From positions 1-12,182 of the forward strand of contig JAUVQU010000055.1 in assembly GCA_030597965.1 (NCBI GenBank): a stretch of DNA of 12,182 nt, read 5' to 3'. The notes beneath the pieces were generated by a model. It was not told the origin of the DNA. It did not search any database and worked only from the letters and a program-made list of their open reading frames with translations. This document shows, one piece after another, positions 1 through 6,909 of this stretch. This DNA is from Cellvibrionaceae bacterium. Its GTDB lineage: Bacteria > Pseudomonadota > Gammaproteobacteria > Pseudomonadales > Cellvibrionaceae. Position 1 is the stretch's first letter. Every line of letters begins with the position of its first letter. Both the position numbers and the translations under genes were made by a program.

Positions 1-477
1 ACCATTGGTAAGGCGAAAGAAGATTTGGATCGCGCTTCCACTGCCATCAATAAGAGTTTGGAAGGGTTGAGTGGTCAGGCCAACGTTTCAGTGCTGAAAG
101 CCGTTGTCACTCAGGCCAGTTCAGCGATCCCGATTATGCCTTTGTATTTATCGACCATGTTCAAGGTAATGAAGGAAGAAGGCACCGATGAAGGTTGTAT
201 TGAGCAGCTTCATCGCCTGTTCACAGAATGCCTCTATACCGATGCGCCACGTTTGGATGACAGTAATCGTTTCCGAGTGGATGACTTGGAATTACGTCCT
301 GAGACTCAGGCAAAAATCGAAGCCATTTGGCCTCAGGTTACAGAAGAAAACCTTTTTGAAGTTACGGACTATAAAGCCTACCAAGAAGGTTTCTTGAAGC
401 TGTTTGGTTTTGGTTTTGACAGTGTTGATTATGAAGCTGAGACAACCTCAATGAAGATGGCTGATTTTCTTGAGTGA
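1..477 (+). CDS. fabV: Enoyl-ACP reductase FabV (trans-2-enoyl-CoA reductase family), C-terminal part
   Basis: This is the last 158 codons of a gene that begins before the window; frame 1 is open from base 1 to the TGA at 475-477, so the TTG at 25 is an internal codon and not the start. FabV is an NADH-dependent enoyl-ACP reductase of fatty acid elongation, a larger and typically triclosan-tolerant alternative to FabI. Recognition rests on family-typical strings: TIGKAKEDLD at the left edge, VLKAVVTQASSAIPIMPLYL, EGCIEQLHRLF, RVDDLELRPE and the ending LFGFGFDSVDYEAE. The family's active site is Tyr-X8-Lys; the Lys is probably the second K of GKAK (residue 6 of the visible part), while the Tyr is upstream and not visible. 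A full FabV is around 400 residues, so roughly 60 percent is missing. A strong terminator follows 25 bp after the stop, so the gene ends its transcription unit. I am very sure of the family. Confidence 0.95.
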   Translation, partial: TIGKAKEDLDRASTAINKSLEGLSGQANVSVLKAVVTQASSAIPIMPLYLSTMFKVMKEEGTDEGCIEQLHRLFTECLYTDAPRLDDSNRFRVDDLELRPETQAKIEAIWPQVTEENLFEVTDYKAYQEGFLKLFGFGFDSVDYEAETTSMKMADFLE

Positions 478-502
478 TCGCTATTGATAAACAGTGATGA
501 TT

Positions 503-541
503 AAAAAAGGCCGATGTGGGAAACTGCATCGGCCTTTTTTT
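503..541 (+). terminator. Rho-independent terminator after fabV
   Basis: AAAAAAGGCCGATG (503-516) pairs perfectly with its reverse complement at 527-540, around a 10-nt loop, and the stem runs straight into a T tract. The A tract on the left means it may work in both directions. It sits 25 bp after the fabV stop and only 22 bp before the next start codon. Confidence 0.93.
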
Positions 542-563
542 AATCAGGATGTAGGAGTTATTT

Positions 564-1448
564 GTGGCGGATTTGCACACCAGCCTGGTTTATCTCGATA
601 TTTGTTATGGCGAGGCCGTTAGGCTAAGTCCATTGGTGCAGCGGGTCACAGCCAACAACCCCAGCCCTTTTACTGGCCAGGGTACGAATACCTATTTGGT
701 GGGGATGGATCAAATAGTGGTCATTGATCCTGGGCCCAATGACCCTGAGCATATTAAGGCAATCATTAAAGCGGGGCAGGGAAAAATTCGCTGGATTATT
801 CCTACTCATACCCATGAAGATCATTCACCAGCCGCTTGGCCTCTCGCGCAAGAAACTGGCGCTGAGTTAATTGGTGAAGCCTGTGATCCTAATAATCCCC
901 AGCTGGATAAAACCGTTGTTCCAGATCGCACGGTCGCAGATGGTGAAATACTGGAATTCGGTGATTTCTCTCTGCGCGTCTTTTCTACCCCAGGTCATTT
1001 GAGCCCCCACCATTGCTATTTACTGGAGCAAGAGCAGCTGCTGTTTACGGGTGACCACGTGATGCAGGGTGCAACGGTGGTTATCGCGCCGGATCATGGT
1101 GGGTCTATGGGTGAATACTTGTCGTCTTTGCAGAAACTGACTGGGCTGGGGATTAAGGTGCTTGCTCCAGCTCATGGGCATTTATTGTCTCAGGCGGATC
1201 AAGTGCTGACGGAGTTATACGAGCACCGCATCATGCGTGAAAAAATGGTTCTGGATGTTTTGAAACAATACGATAATGCTACAGTGAAAGATCTGGTACC
1301 CATTATTTATCCAGACCTTCCAGACAATGTGATTCCCATTGCCTATGTAGCTTTACGGGCGCATCTACTAAAGTTGGTTGATGATGGTGTGGTGTCACAT
1401 CAAGTCACAGAAACCAGCGATGACGATGTTTGGGCTTGGCTCGATTAA
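564..1448 (+). CDS. MBL-fold metallohydrolase with C-terminal winged helix (LACTB2-like)
   Basis: A 294-residue metallo-beta-lactamase-fold hydrolase. The metal site is complete: HTHEDH (H82, H84, D86, H87), H145 in STPGHLSPHH, D164 in FTGDHVM and H204 in APAHGH. The N-terminal NNPSPFTGQGTNTYLVG is the signature opening of the LACTB2/RNase-Z-like branch. Residues from about 215 to 294 form the winged-helix tail of this branch (HRIMREKMVLDVL, then a helix-rich region ending DDDVWAWLD). Relatives include an endoribonuclease (human LACTB2), but many bacterial members are uncharacterised, so the substrate is unknown. No signal peptide is seen; it is cytoplasmic. The start is GTG at 564, supported by AGGAG at 553-557; TTG at 573 is a less likely alternative. 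Oddly, the fabV terminator ends only 22 bp upstream, leaving no room for a separate promoter. The next gene starts 31 bp downstream, suggesting co-transcription with tas. Confidence 0.9.
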   Translation: MADLHTSLVYLDICYGEAVRLSPLVQRVTANNPSPFTGQGTNTYLVGMDQIVVIDPGPNDPEHIKAIIKAGQGKIRWIIPTHTHEDHSPAAWPLAQETGAELIGEACDPNNPQLDKTVVPDRTVADGEILEFGDFSLRVFSTPGHLSPHHCYLLEQEQLLFTGDHVMQGATVVIAPDHGGSMGEYLSSLQKLTGLGIKVLAPAHGHLLSQADQVLTELYEHRIMREKMVLDVLKQYDNATVKDLVPIIYPDLPDNVIPIAYVALRAHLLKLVDDGVVSHQVTETSDDDVWAWLD

Positions 1449-1479
1449 GGCTAGAGATTTAGTAAAGGGGGGGTAATAC

Positions 1480-2523
1480 ATGGAGTATCGACAATTAGGC
1501 CAATCGGATTTAAAGGTCAGTGCTCTTGGTTTGGGCACCATGACATGGGGTGAACAAAATACCCAAAATGAAGCCTTTGAGCAAATGGATTATGCCGTTG
1601 CCCAAGGTATTAATTTCTTCGATACTGCTGAGATGTATCCCGTTCCTCCTCGCCCGGAAACCCAGGGCTCGACGGAGACTTATATTGGTCATTGGCTGGC
1701 TTCCAGGGGTGTAAGAGACGATATTGTCTTGGCCAGTAAGGTTGCGGGTCGCGTCGATTTAAACCCGGGTGTTAGTCATATTCGGCAGGGGCCGCGTCTT
1801 AATGCTGAACAGATACACGCGGCTATTGATGCTTCTCTTGATCGATTGCAGACGGACTATGTGGACTTGTATCAGGTGCACTGGCCAGAGCGTATGACTA
1901 ACTTCTTTGGGCGTTTGGATTATAAGCATCAGCAAGATGACGGTGTGGATATTCATGAAACGCTGGAAGCTTTAGCCAAGGTAGTTGAGCAGGGTAAAGC
2001 GCGTTATATTGGCATTTCCAATGAGACGGCCTGGGGTGTAACCCATTACATGAATCTGGCTAAAGAATATAACCTTCCCGTGATTTCCAGCATACAAAAC
2101 CCCTACAGCTTAGTGAGTCGTGGTTTTGACGTTGGGCTGGCAGAAATTTGTATGCGTGAGCGGGTGGGATTGCTGGCCTATTCGCCTTTGGCTTTTGGTG
2201 TGCTGAGTGGTAAATACCTCAATGGGCAGAAGCCAGAAAATGCACGGCTGACTTTGTTTAATCGTTTCCAGCGTTACACCAATGAGCGAACTTCCACCGC
2301 TGTCGCCGAGTATGTGGCGCTGGCAACTCGACACGGTTTAGACCCGGCGCAAATGGCATTGGCGTTTGTCACCTCAAGAAGCTTTGTCGCCAGTAATTTA
2401 CTTGGTGCTACCACCATGGCGCAATTAAAAAGTAATATCGCCAGTCAGTCGGTTATCATAAGCGAAGAATTGGAATCTGAAATTAATCGGATTCACAATG
2501 CCAACCCTAATCCAGCACCCTAA
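1480..2523 (+). CDS. tas: Aldo/keto reductase, Tas family
   Basis: A 347-residue NADPH-dependent aldo/keto reductase, close in length and sequence to E. coli Tas along its whole length: VSALGLGTMTWGEQN, AQGINFFDTAEMYPVPPRPE, QTDYVDLYQVHWPER, YIGISNETAWGV, SIQNPYSLVSRGF, GLDPAQMALAF and the terminal PNPAP. The catalytic tetrad of the superfamily is present: D48, Y53, K87 and H134. In E. coli, tas was found because it lets tyrosine auxotrophs survive under starvation; its natural substrate is not settled, so the reaction can only be given as carbonyl reduction. The start ATG is preceded by a long purine Shine-Dalgarno stretch (AAAGGGGGGG, 1464-1473). It lies 31 bp behind the MBL gene and 20 bp before lpxL on the same strand, so the three may share a transcript. 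The protein is soluble. Confidence 0.95.
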   Translation: MEYRQLGQSDLKVSALGLGTMTWGEQNTQNEAFEQMDYAVAQGINFFDTAEMYPVPPRPETQGSTETYIGHWLASRGVRDDIVLASKVAGRVDLNPGVSHIRQGPRLNAEQIHAAIDASLDRLQTDYVDLYQVHWPERMTNFFGRLDYKHQQDDGVDIHETLEALAKVVEQGKARYIGISNETAWGVTHYMNLAKEYNLPVISSIQNPYSLVSRGFDVGLAEICMRERVGLLAYSPLAFGVLSGKYLNGQKPENARLTLFNRFQRYTNERTSTAVAEYVALATRHGLDPAQMALAFVTSRSFVASNLLGATTMAQLKSNIASQSVIISEELESEINRIHNANPNPAP

Positions 2524-2543
2524 AGAGTCGAGAGCACTCTCAT

Positions 2544-3458
2544 ATGGAAAAAGTAAAGTTTACCCCCGCATTGCTGCATCCTCGTTATTGGCTAACTTGG
2601 CTGATGTTTGGGTCGTGGTGGTTGGTGGTTTTATTGCCTTATCCCGTGCAGTTGCTGTTGGCGCGCATGTTAACGCTGCCCATGATGAAGTTGGCGAAAT
2701 CCCGTCGTCAAATTGCAGAAAAGAACTTTGAATTGTGTTTTCCTGAGTTGTCGGAGGCGGAGCGCTACAAACTGCTTAAAGAAAACTTTTTCTCAACCAC
2801 CATGGCGCTGTTTGAAAGTGGTATGGCGTGGTTTTGGCCTCACTGGCGTTTACGTCGTTTATTCACCATTGAAGGGCTGGAGCATCTGGAAGCCCAGTCC
2901 GATAAAGGTGTGTTGATGATGGCCATGCACTTTACCACCTTGGATATTGGTGGGGCGTTTATCAATATGAGCGCTTCCATTGACGGTATGTACCGCCCAC
3001 ACGGCAACCCCGTTTACGATTTTGTGCAGCGTCGAGGACGTGAGCGTCACAACCCTGGCACCAGTGTCGTGACCCGTAAAGATATTCGCGGCATGCTGAA
3101 GCTGTTAAAGAAAAAACGAGCGGTGTGGTATTCACCCGATCAGGATTATGGTCGTACAAACAGTGTTTTTGTGCCCTTATTTGGTGTTCAGGCTTGTACT
3201 GTAACTGCGACTGCGACTTTTGCGCGTATTGGGAAGGCCGCAGTGGTGCCTTTTGTGCAGACGCGCCTGCCGGGTATCAAAGGTTATAAGGTGACGATTT
3301 ATCCGGCCTTTGAAAACTACCCTGAAGGTGATGAATACCGAGATGCGGAGCGAATTAATGAGTTTGTTGAAGCCCGTATTCGCGAGCAGCCTGCACAATA
3401 TCTTTGGGCTCACCGACGTTTCAAAAACCGCCCTGAGGGAGAGAAGCGCTTTTATTAG
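2544..3458 (+). CDS. lpxL: Lipid A biosynthesis lauroyl acyltransferase LpxL/HtrB
   Basis: A 304-residue inner-membrane acyltransferase that adds a secondary acyl chain to Kdo2-lipid IVA from acyl-ACP. The N-terminus ALLHPRYWLTWL followed by a hydrophobic anchor (about residues 17-45) and PYPVQ is nearly the same as in E. coli LpxL. The catalytic HX4D/E motif is HFTTLD (H129, D134; E. coli has Glu at the second position). Further family blocks are YRPHGNPVYDF (150-160), WYSPDQDYG (195-203), SVFVPLFG (207-214) and YLWAHRRFKNRPEG near the end. LpxM and LpxP are related, but the N-terminal match points to LpxL; the preferred acyl chain cannot be read from sequence. The Shine-Dalgarno before ATG 2544 is poor (GAGAG-like), so translation may depend on coupling to tas, which stops 20 bp upstream. 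A 158-bp gap then separates it from dapA. Confidence 0.95.
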   Translation: MEKVKFTPALLHPRYWLTWLMFGSWWLVVLLPYPVQLLLARMLTLPMMKLAKSRRQIAEKNFELCFPELSEAERYKLLKENFFSTTMALFESGMAWFWPHWRLRRLFTIEGLEHLEAQSDKGVLMMAMHFTTLDIGGAFINMSASIDGMYRPHGNPVYDFVQRRGRERHNPGTSVVTRKDIRGMLKLLKKKRAVWYSPDQDYGRTNSVFVPLFGVQACTVTATATFARIGKAAVVPFVQTRLPGIKGYKVTIYPAFENYPEGDEYRDAERINEFVEARIREQPAQYLWAHRRFKNRPEGEKRFY

Positions 3459-3616
3459 CTGCTTCAAGCACTATTTTCTAAAAAAACCTCTTTCCCAATG
3501 AAGAATATGCCTCTCACGCTTGTTCTAAATGGGTCTCGTCAGTAACATGTCGTTTTGCTCGCTTGGATGCCACAGCGGTGGCCAGTATTCGGGTTCCAGT
3601 CCCACGGAGAAAATGA

Positions 3617-4492
3617 ATGATGCAAGGTAGTATGGTTGCTCTGGTAACCCCGATGACAGCTGCAGGTGAGCTGGATTGGACTAGCCTCCACAATTTAGTG
3701 GAATGGCACATCGAGAAAGGCACCCATGCCATTGTGGCGATGGGCACTACAGGTGAATCTGCGACTTTATCCGTGCAAGAGCACATGGCTGTTGTTAAGT
3801 CGGTGGTCGATCAGGTGAACGGGCGTATCCCAGTCATTGCCGGCACTGGTGCTAACTCTACTTCTGAGGCTGTTGAGCTTACGTTGGAAGCCAAGAATGC
3901 CGGTGTGGATGCCTGCCTGTCGGTTACCCCTTATTACAATAAGCCAACTCAAGAAGGTTTGTTCCTGCATCATCAGCACATTGCCCAAAACGTGGCATTA
4001 CCGCAGTTATTGTACAACGTGCCGGGTCGTACCGGCGTTGATATGTTGCCGGAGACGGTTGAACGCCTTGCTCTAGTCAATAATATTATCGGTATCAAAG
4101 AAGCTACGGGTGATATTGATCGCGCCAGGCGCCTGATTGAAAACACAGCAGATGATTTCTTGATCCTCTCTGGTGATGATGAAACCGCTGTTGAAATGAT
4201 GCTGTTAGGCGGTAAGGGTGAGATATCTGTAACCGCTAACGTGGCGCCAGCGGAAGTATCTCAGCTTTGTGAGCTGGCGATAGCCGGTAAAGCCAATGAG
4301 GCGCGTGCCTTGAATGATCGTTTGATGCCATTACACAGCGCCATGTTTGTGGAGTCGAACCCGATTCCTGTGAAATGGTGTGTTGCCGAGATGGGATTGA
4401 TGCAGCACGGCCAGCGTTTGCCAATGACACTTTTGTCTGAAGAGCAACAGCCGGTGGTGCGTAAGGCATTGAAGGACGCTGGTATTTTGTAA
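3617..4492 (+). CDS. dapA: 4-hydroxy-tetrahydrodipicolinate synthase DapA
   Basis: A 291-residue class I aldolase that condenses pyruvate with aspartate semialdehyde, the first committed step to diaminopimelate and lysine. It aligns end to end with E. coli DapA (292 residues). The Schiff-base lysine is K161 in IGIKEATG; T44-T45 in GTTGES, Y107 in TPYYN, Y133 in LLYNVPGRTG and R138 complete the active site. Other family blocks are PVIAGTGAN and SNPIPVKW. Two adjacent ATGs (3617 and 3620) are possible starts; the first matches the E. coli N-terminus in register and has GGAGA at 3606-3610. The upstream gap 3459-3616 is long enough for its own promoter; the best I see is TTGTTC (3520-3525), 17 bp, TAACAT (3543-3548), which is weak. 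It heads the dapA-bamC-MBL cluster. Confidence 0.98.
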   Translation: MMQGSMVALVTPMTAAGELDWTSLHNLVEWHIEKGTHAIVAMGTTGESATLSVQEHMAVVKSVVDQVNGRIPVIAGTGANSTSEAVELTLEAKNAGVDACLSVTPYYNKPTQEGLFLHHQHIAQNVALPQLLYNVPGRTGVDMLPETVERLALVNNIIGIKEATGDIDRARRLIENTADDFLILSGDDETAVEMMLLGGKGEISVTANVAPAEVSQLCELAIAGKANEARALNDRLMPLHSAMFVESNPIPVKWCVAEMGLMQHGQRLPMTLLSEEQQPVVRKALKDAGIL

Positions 4493-4498
4493 TTTTTG

Positions 4499-4530
4499 AT
4501 ACGGGCTATTGTGCCCGTATTAGCTATTTT
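4499..4530 (+). terminator. Hairpin between dapA and bamC, probable attenuating terminator
   Basis: ATACGGGC (4499-4506) and GCCCGTAT (4513-4520) form a perfect 8-bp stem with a 6-nt loop. The T-rich tail TAGCTATTTTT is interrupted, so termination is probably partial. Such an element would lower bamC expression relative to dapA, or protect the dapA 3' end; no promoter is obvious in the 31 bp after it. Confidence 0.6.
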
Positions 4531-4551
4531 TCGTTAAAGAAGATAATAATA

Positions 4552-5748
4552 ATGTTGAATCGTTTAGGTACACACGCTCGTTTAATGGGTCTAATTACAT
4601 TGGGTGCGGTTACTCTCAGCACTTCTGGTTGTAGCAGTTTGTTCGGCGACGAAGGTTACTTTCGTGATCGTGGCGACGATTATTTAAGAACTGATGTTAT
4701 CGAACCGATGAAGCTGCCAGAAGGCGCATCATCGACTCGTGTATCGGATCTATATGCGATTCCTGCAGTACAGAAATCTACTTTTGAAGAGGTCGCTGAA
4801 TTTGAAGTCCCTCGTCCTCAGGCGCTTTCAGCGAATGCTTTTACGGATAAAGTGAAAATCCAGAAGTTGGGTGATAGCCGTTGGATCTTGATTAACGTCA
4901 ACCCCTCACAGGCATGGCCAAAGGTTCGTCAGTTTCTAGCCGCTAACGGGTTAAGCGTTTCTAATACGGATGCCACCAACGGTTTGATTGAAACTGCCTG
5001 GTTGAAATTCAAGGATGATGAAGGCAGTCGCGATAAATATCGTCTGCGTATTGAGCAAGGTGTACAGCCTGATACTAGTGAGATTCACGCGCTACACATA
5101 CAGGTAAAACAGTCTGTTGCCGATTCCGGTTCTGTGGGCTGGCCAGATACATCTCACAGCACAGAGCGTGAAAATTGGATGCTTAATGAGTTGGCATCGG
5201 CTTTGGCCAGTGATGAATCTACAGGTCAGTCTGCGTCATTATTGGCCTCCACTATTGGTGTTGGCAGTAAGGTCGATTTGGCTGTGAAAGAGGGTGAGCC
5301 TCTTTTGGTCCTGAATTTGGATGGGCAGCGTGCATGGGCAACGGTCGCAGCGTCAGTCAGTAAAGGCGGCTTTACACCAATTGGCAATAACCGCGAGGCG
5401 GGAATCTTCTATGTGGATTATGCGGAAATTAATCCAGAAGCAGAGGATGATGAGTTGGGCTTCTTCGCTAAAATGTTGGGTGGCGGTGATGAAAATGAGG
5501 ATGTATCAACTTACACCATAGATCAGGTGTTGGCTCAGATTCAGCCAGAAGATAATGCGTTAAATCGTACGTTGTTCGCTAAGGTTCAAACTGGTCAGCC
5601 AGCAATAGAAGATGTACTGGGTTACCTGGTCTTGGTTAGCCCATCCTCGCAGCGCGCTGAAGTGCGTATTCGTGACGCCCATGGCCGCGTATTATCAACC
5701 AAACAAGCCAAGCAGTTATTGAATATCATTCGTCGGAACTTGATCTAG
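4552..5748 (+). CDS. bamC: Outer-membrane assembly lipoprotein BamC (NlpB)
   Basis: A 398-residue lipoprotein of the BAM complex, which folds beta-barrel proteins into the outer membrane. A signal peptide with a basic start and hydrophobic core ends at the lipobox STSGC, giving a lipidated C27. The unstructured N-terminal segment carries the BamC-type GDDYLRTDVIEPMKLPEG and DLYAIP (about residues 41-71), the part known to contact BamD. Two helix-grip domains follow, roughly 105-220 and 248-398. The protein is longer than E. coli BamC (344); part of the excess is an acidic stretch at about 292-318 rich in Asp and Glu (PEAEDDELG, GGGDENEDVS) inside the second domain. Position after dapA agrees with the family's usual neighbourhood. 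The start ATG 4552 has a modest AAAGAAG purine stretch upstream. The stop is 11 bp before the next gene, so the two are surely co-transcribed. Confidence 0.93.
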   Translation: MLNRLGTHARLMGLITLGAVTLSTSGCSSLFGDEGYFRDRGDDYLRTDVIEPMKLPEGASSTRVSDLYAIPAVQKSTFEEVAEFEVPRPQALSANAFTDKVKIQKLGDSRWILINVNPSQAWPKVRQFLAANGLSVSNTDATNGLIETAWLKFKDDEGSRDKYRLRIEQGVQPDTSEIHALHIQVKQSVADSGSVGWPDTSHSTERENWMLNELASALASDESTGQSASLLASTIGVGSKVDLAVKEGEPLLVLNLDGQRAWATVAASVSKGGFTPIGNNREAGIFYVDYAEINPEAEDDELGFFAKMLGGGDENEDVSTYTIDQVLAQIQPEDNALNRTLFAKVQTGQPAIEDVLGYLVLVSPSSQRAEVRIRDAHGRVLSTKQAKQLLNIIRRNLI

Positions 5749-5759
5749 AGGCGGTTTAA

Positions 5760-6518
5760 ATGAGGTATGCCTCTCTGGGTAGCGGAAGTAAAGGAAATGC
5801 TACCCTTGTTCAATTTCTAGACCAGTTGTTGTTGGTTGATTGCGGTTTTACCATCAAGGAATTCGAGCGGCGTATCGATAGATTGGGTTACCACCCTTCG
5901 GATATCAGCGCTATTCTCGTGACGCACGAACATGGAGACCACCTCAAGGGGGTGCCTCCACTGGCTCGCAAATACAACCTCCCTGTATACATGACTCCCG
6001 GAACTTTCCACAGTAAAGCCTTGGGGGATTTACCTCGGTTGCATCTTTTGGAAGGCTATCAATCATTCCAATTGGGTGAGTTGACAATAGAGCCAGTAGC
6101 GGTGCCTCACGATGCTCGCGAGCCCGCACAGTTTGTCTTTATTGCTCAAGGTAAGCGATTGGGTATCTTAACCGACTTAGGCACAATCAGTCCTCATGTG
6201 GAATCCTGCTTTGGAAATTGTGATGCGTTGGTGTTGGAGGCGAATCACGACCCCGTTATGTTGGCTCGGGGACCTTATCCCGCATCATTAAAACAGCGTG
6301 TTGGCGGACCTTGGGGACATTTGAGTAATCAGCAGGCGGCGGGCTTTTTGGCCCGTGTTGATAAATCGCGTCTGCAGCAATTAGTCGTTGCCCATATCAG
6401 TCAGAAAAATAATAGTCTGGACGCGGCTCAGCGGGAACTCGCTGAAGTGACAGAACAGATTGGCGAGGTGATCTATGCTTGCCAAGAAGACGGATTTGGC
6501 TGGTTAAACGTTAGCTGA
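5760..6518 (+). CDS. MBL-fold metallohydrolase, YycJ/WalJ-like
   Basis: A 252-residue single-domain metallo-beta-lactamase-fold protein beginning with the family-typical MRYASLGSGSKGNATLV. Metal ligands visible are HEHGDH (H56, H58, D60, H61), H117 in VPHDA, D139 in LTDLG and H212 in VVAHIS; EANHD (160-164) and WGHLSN (185-190) are other conserved blocks. YycJ/WalJ relatives have been described as exonuclease-like enzymes or linked to cell-wall two-component signalling in Firmicutes, but the gammaproteobacterial form next to bamC is not assigned a firm role, so I give none. AGAGGCGG (5746-5753) overlaps the bamC stop and supports ATG 5760. It is the last gene of the dapA-bamC-MBL cluster; in Pseudomonas purC follows, here a long non-coding region does. 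No signal peptide. Confidence 0.9.
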   Translation: MRYASLGSGSKGNATLVQFLDQLLLVDCGFTIKEFERRIDRLGYHPSDISAILVTHEHGDHLKGVPPLARKYNLPVYMTPGTFHSKALGDLPRLHLLEGYQSFQLGELTIEPVAVPHDAREPAQFVFIAQGKRLGILTDLGTISPHVESCFGNCDALVLEANHDPVMLARGPYPASLKQRVGGPWGHLSNQQAAGFLARVDKSRLQQLVVAHISQKNNSLDAAQRELAEVTEQIGEVIYACQEDGFGWLNVS

Positions 6519-6525
6519 CCATAGT

Positions 6526-6542
6526 GTGTTACCCGGTAACAC
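6526..6542. repeat. 17-bp perfect palindrome just after the MBL gene
   Basis: GTGTTACC and GGTAACAC flank a single central C, 7 bp after the MBL stop codon. There is no T tract behind it, so it is not a typical terminator. It looks like a binding site for a dimeric regulator; the half site resembles the LacI-family GntR operator (ATGTTACCGGTAACAT) but has one extra central base, so I do not assign it. Confidence 0.6.
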
Positions 6543-6637
6543 CCTCTGGTAATCCACTGATTCTCTCTCTTAATACCTTCTCATGTGTGTGACGGCTATC
6601 GTCAAAGCCCGCAATGTCTGAGAGATAGACAAGAATT

Positions 6638-6852
6638 TTGTCCACAAAGTGTAAACTAGTCATCACTTTGCACACTAAGCAAACAAAAAAACATTAAAAA
6701 AGACTGTTACTTAAATATAACCTATTGATTTTTAAAATAAATATAAAACGTGACGCTTTTTTGAGCATTTCGATGAAAGCCCTGTAAATACGGGCTTTAG
6801 AGGCACTTAAGAAGAACTAATCCACAAAGTTACCCACAGATTCTGTGGGTTA
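6638..6852. promoter_or_regulatory. Group of DnaA-box-like 9-mers
   Basis: Against the DnaA consensus TTATCCACA I see TTGTCCACA (6638-6646), TAATCCACA (6818-6826) and TTACCCACA (6830-6838), each one mismatch away, plus TAACCCACA on the - strand (6844-6852, two mismatches) and CTTTGCACA (6666-6674, two mismatches to TTATNCACA). None is a perfect box. They flank a strongly A/T-rich tract. This could be a DnaA-binding or titration site, or chance in A/T-rich DNA; dnaA, dnaN, mnmG and other usual oriC neighbours are absent. Confidence 0.3.
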
Positions 6853-6856
6853 GTTC
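6814..6856. repeat. Imperfect 13-bp inverted repeat with a competing inner hairpin
   Basis: GAACTAATCCACA (6814-6826) and TGTGGGTTAGTTC (6844-6856) are complementary at 12 of 13 positions, the exception being a T facing G, which still pairs in RNA read from the + strand. Inside the loop ACCCACAG (6832-6839) pairs perfectly with CTGTGGGT (6843-6850), so the right arm can pair with either of two left partners. No T tract follows, so it is not an intrinsic terminator. Confidence 0.7.
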
Positions 6857-6909
6857 ATGCGCTGTTATAGGGTTTTTATATAGCTTTTAATCGCTCAATG
6901 TGCAGCTGA

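Larger units (their letters stand above)
6519..6909. other. AT-rich non-coding region with several inverted repeats
   Basis: No coding region is supportable in either direction in these 391 bp; the longest ATG frames I traced are about a dozen codons. It holds a 17-bp palindrome (6526-6542), an inverted repeat CAAAGTG/CACTTTG (6645-6651 and 6664-6670), a very A/T-rich tract (about 6672-6770), a hairpin AAAGCCC/GGGCTTT (6776-6782 and 6792-6798, 9-nt loop, no T tract), and the complex repeat at 6814-6856. The decamer TCCACAAAGT occurs twice, at 6641-6650 and 6821-6830. It lies between the 3' ends of the + strand MBL gene and the - strand lipoprotein gene, so it is a convergent gap and need not hold promoters for either. 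Confidence 0.75.

Noticed and set aside
2498..2731. 77-codon + strand frame overlapping the tas end and lpxL start
   Set aside because: It is the lpxL region in another frame; lpxL matches its family along its whole length.
3514..3786. 90-codon - strand frame over the dapA promoter and 5' end
   Set aside because: Mostly antisense to dapA, with no recognisable protein features and no support for a start.
6776..6798. AAAGCCC/GGGCTTT hairpin as a terminator for the MBL gene or the LRR lipoprotein gene
   Set aside because: No T tract follows it on either strand.
6638..6852. A chromosomal replication origin (oriC)
   Set aside because: No perfect DnaA boxes and none of the usual oriC neighbours (dnaA, dnaN, mnmG, rpmH) are present; only a weaker DnaA-binding possibility is kept.
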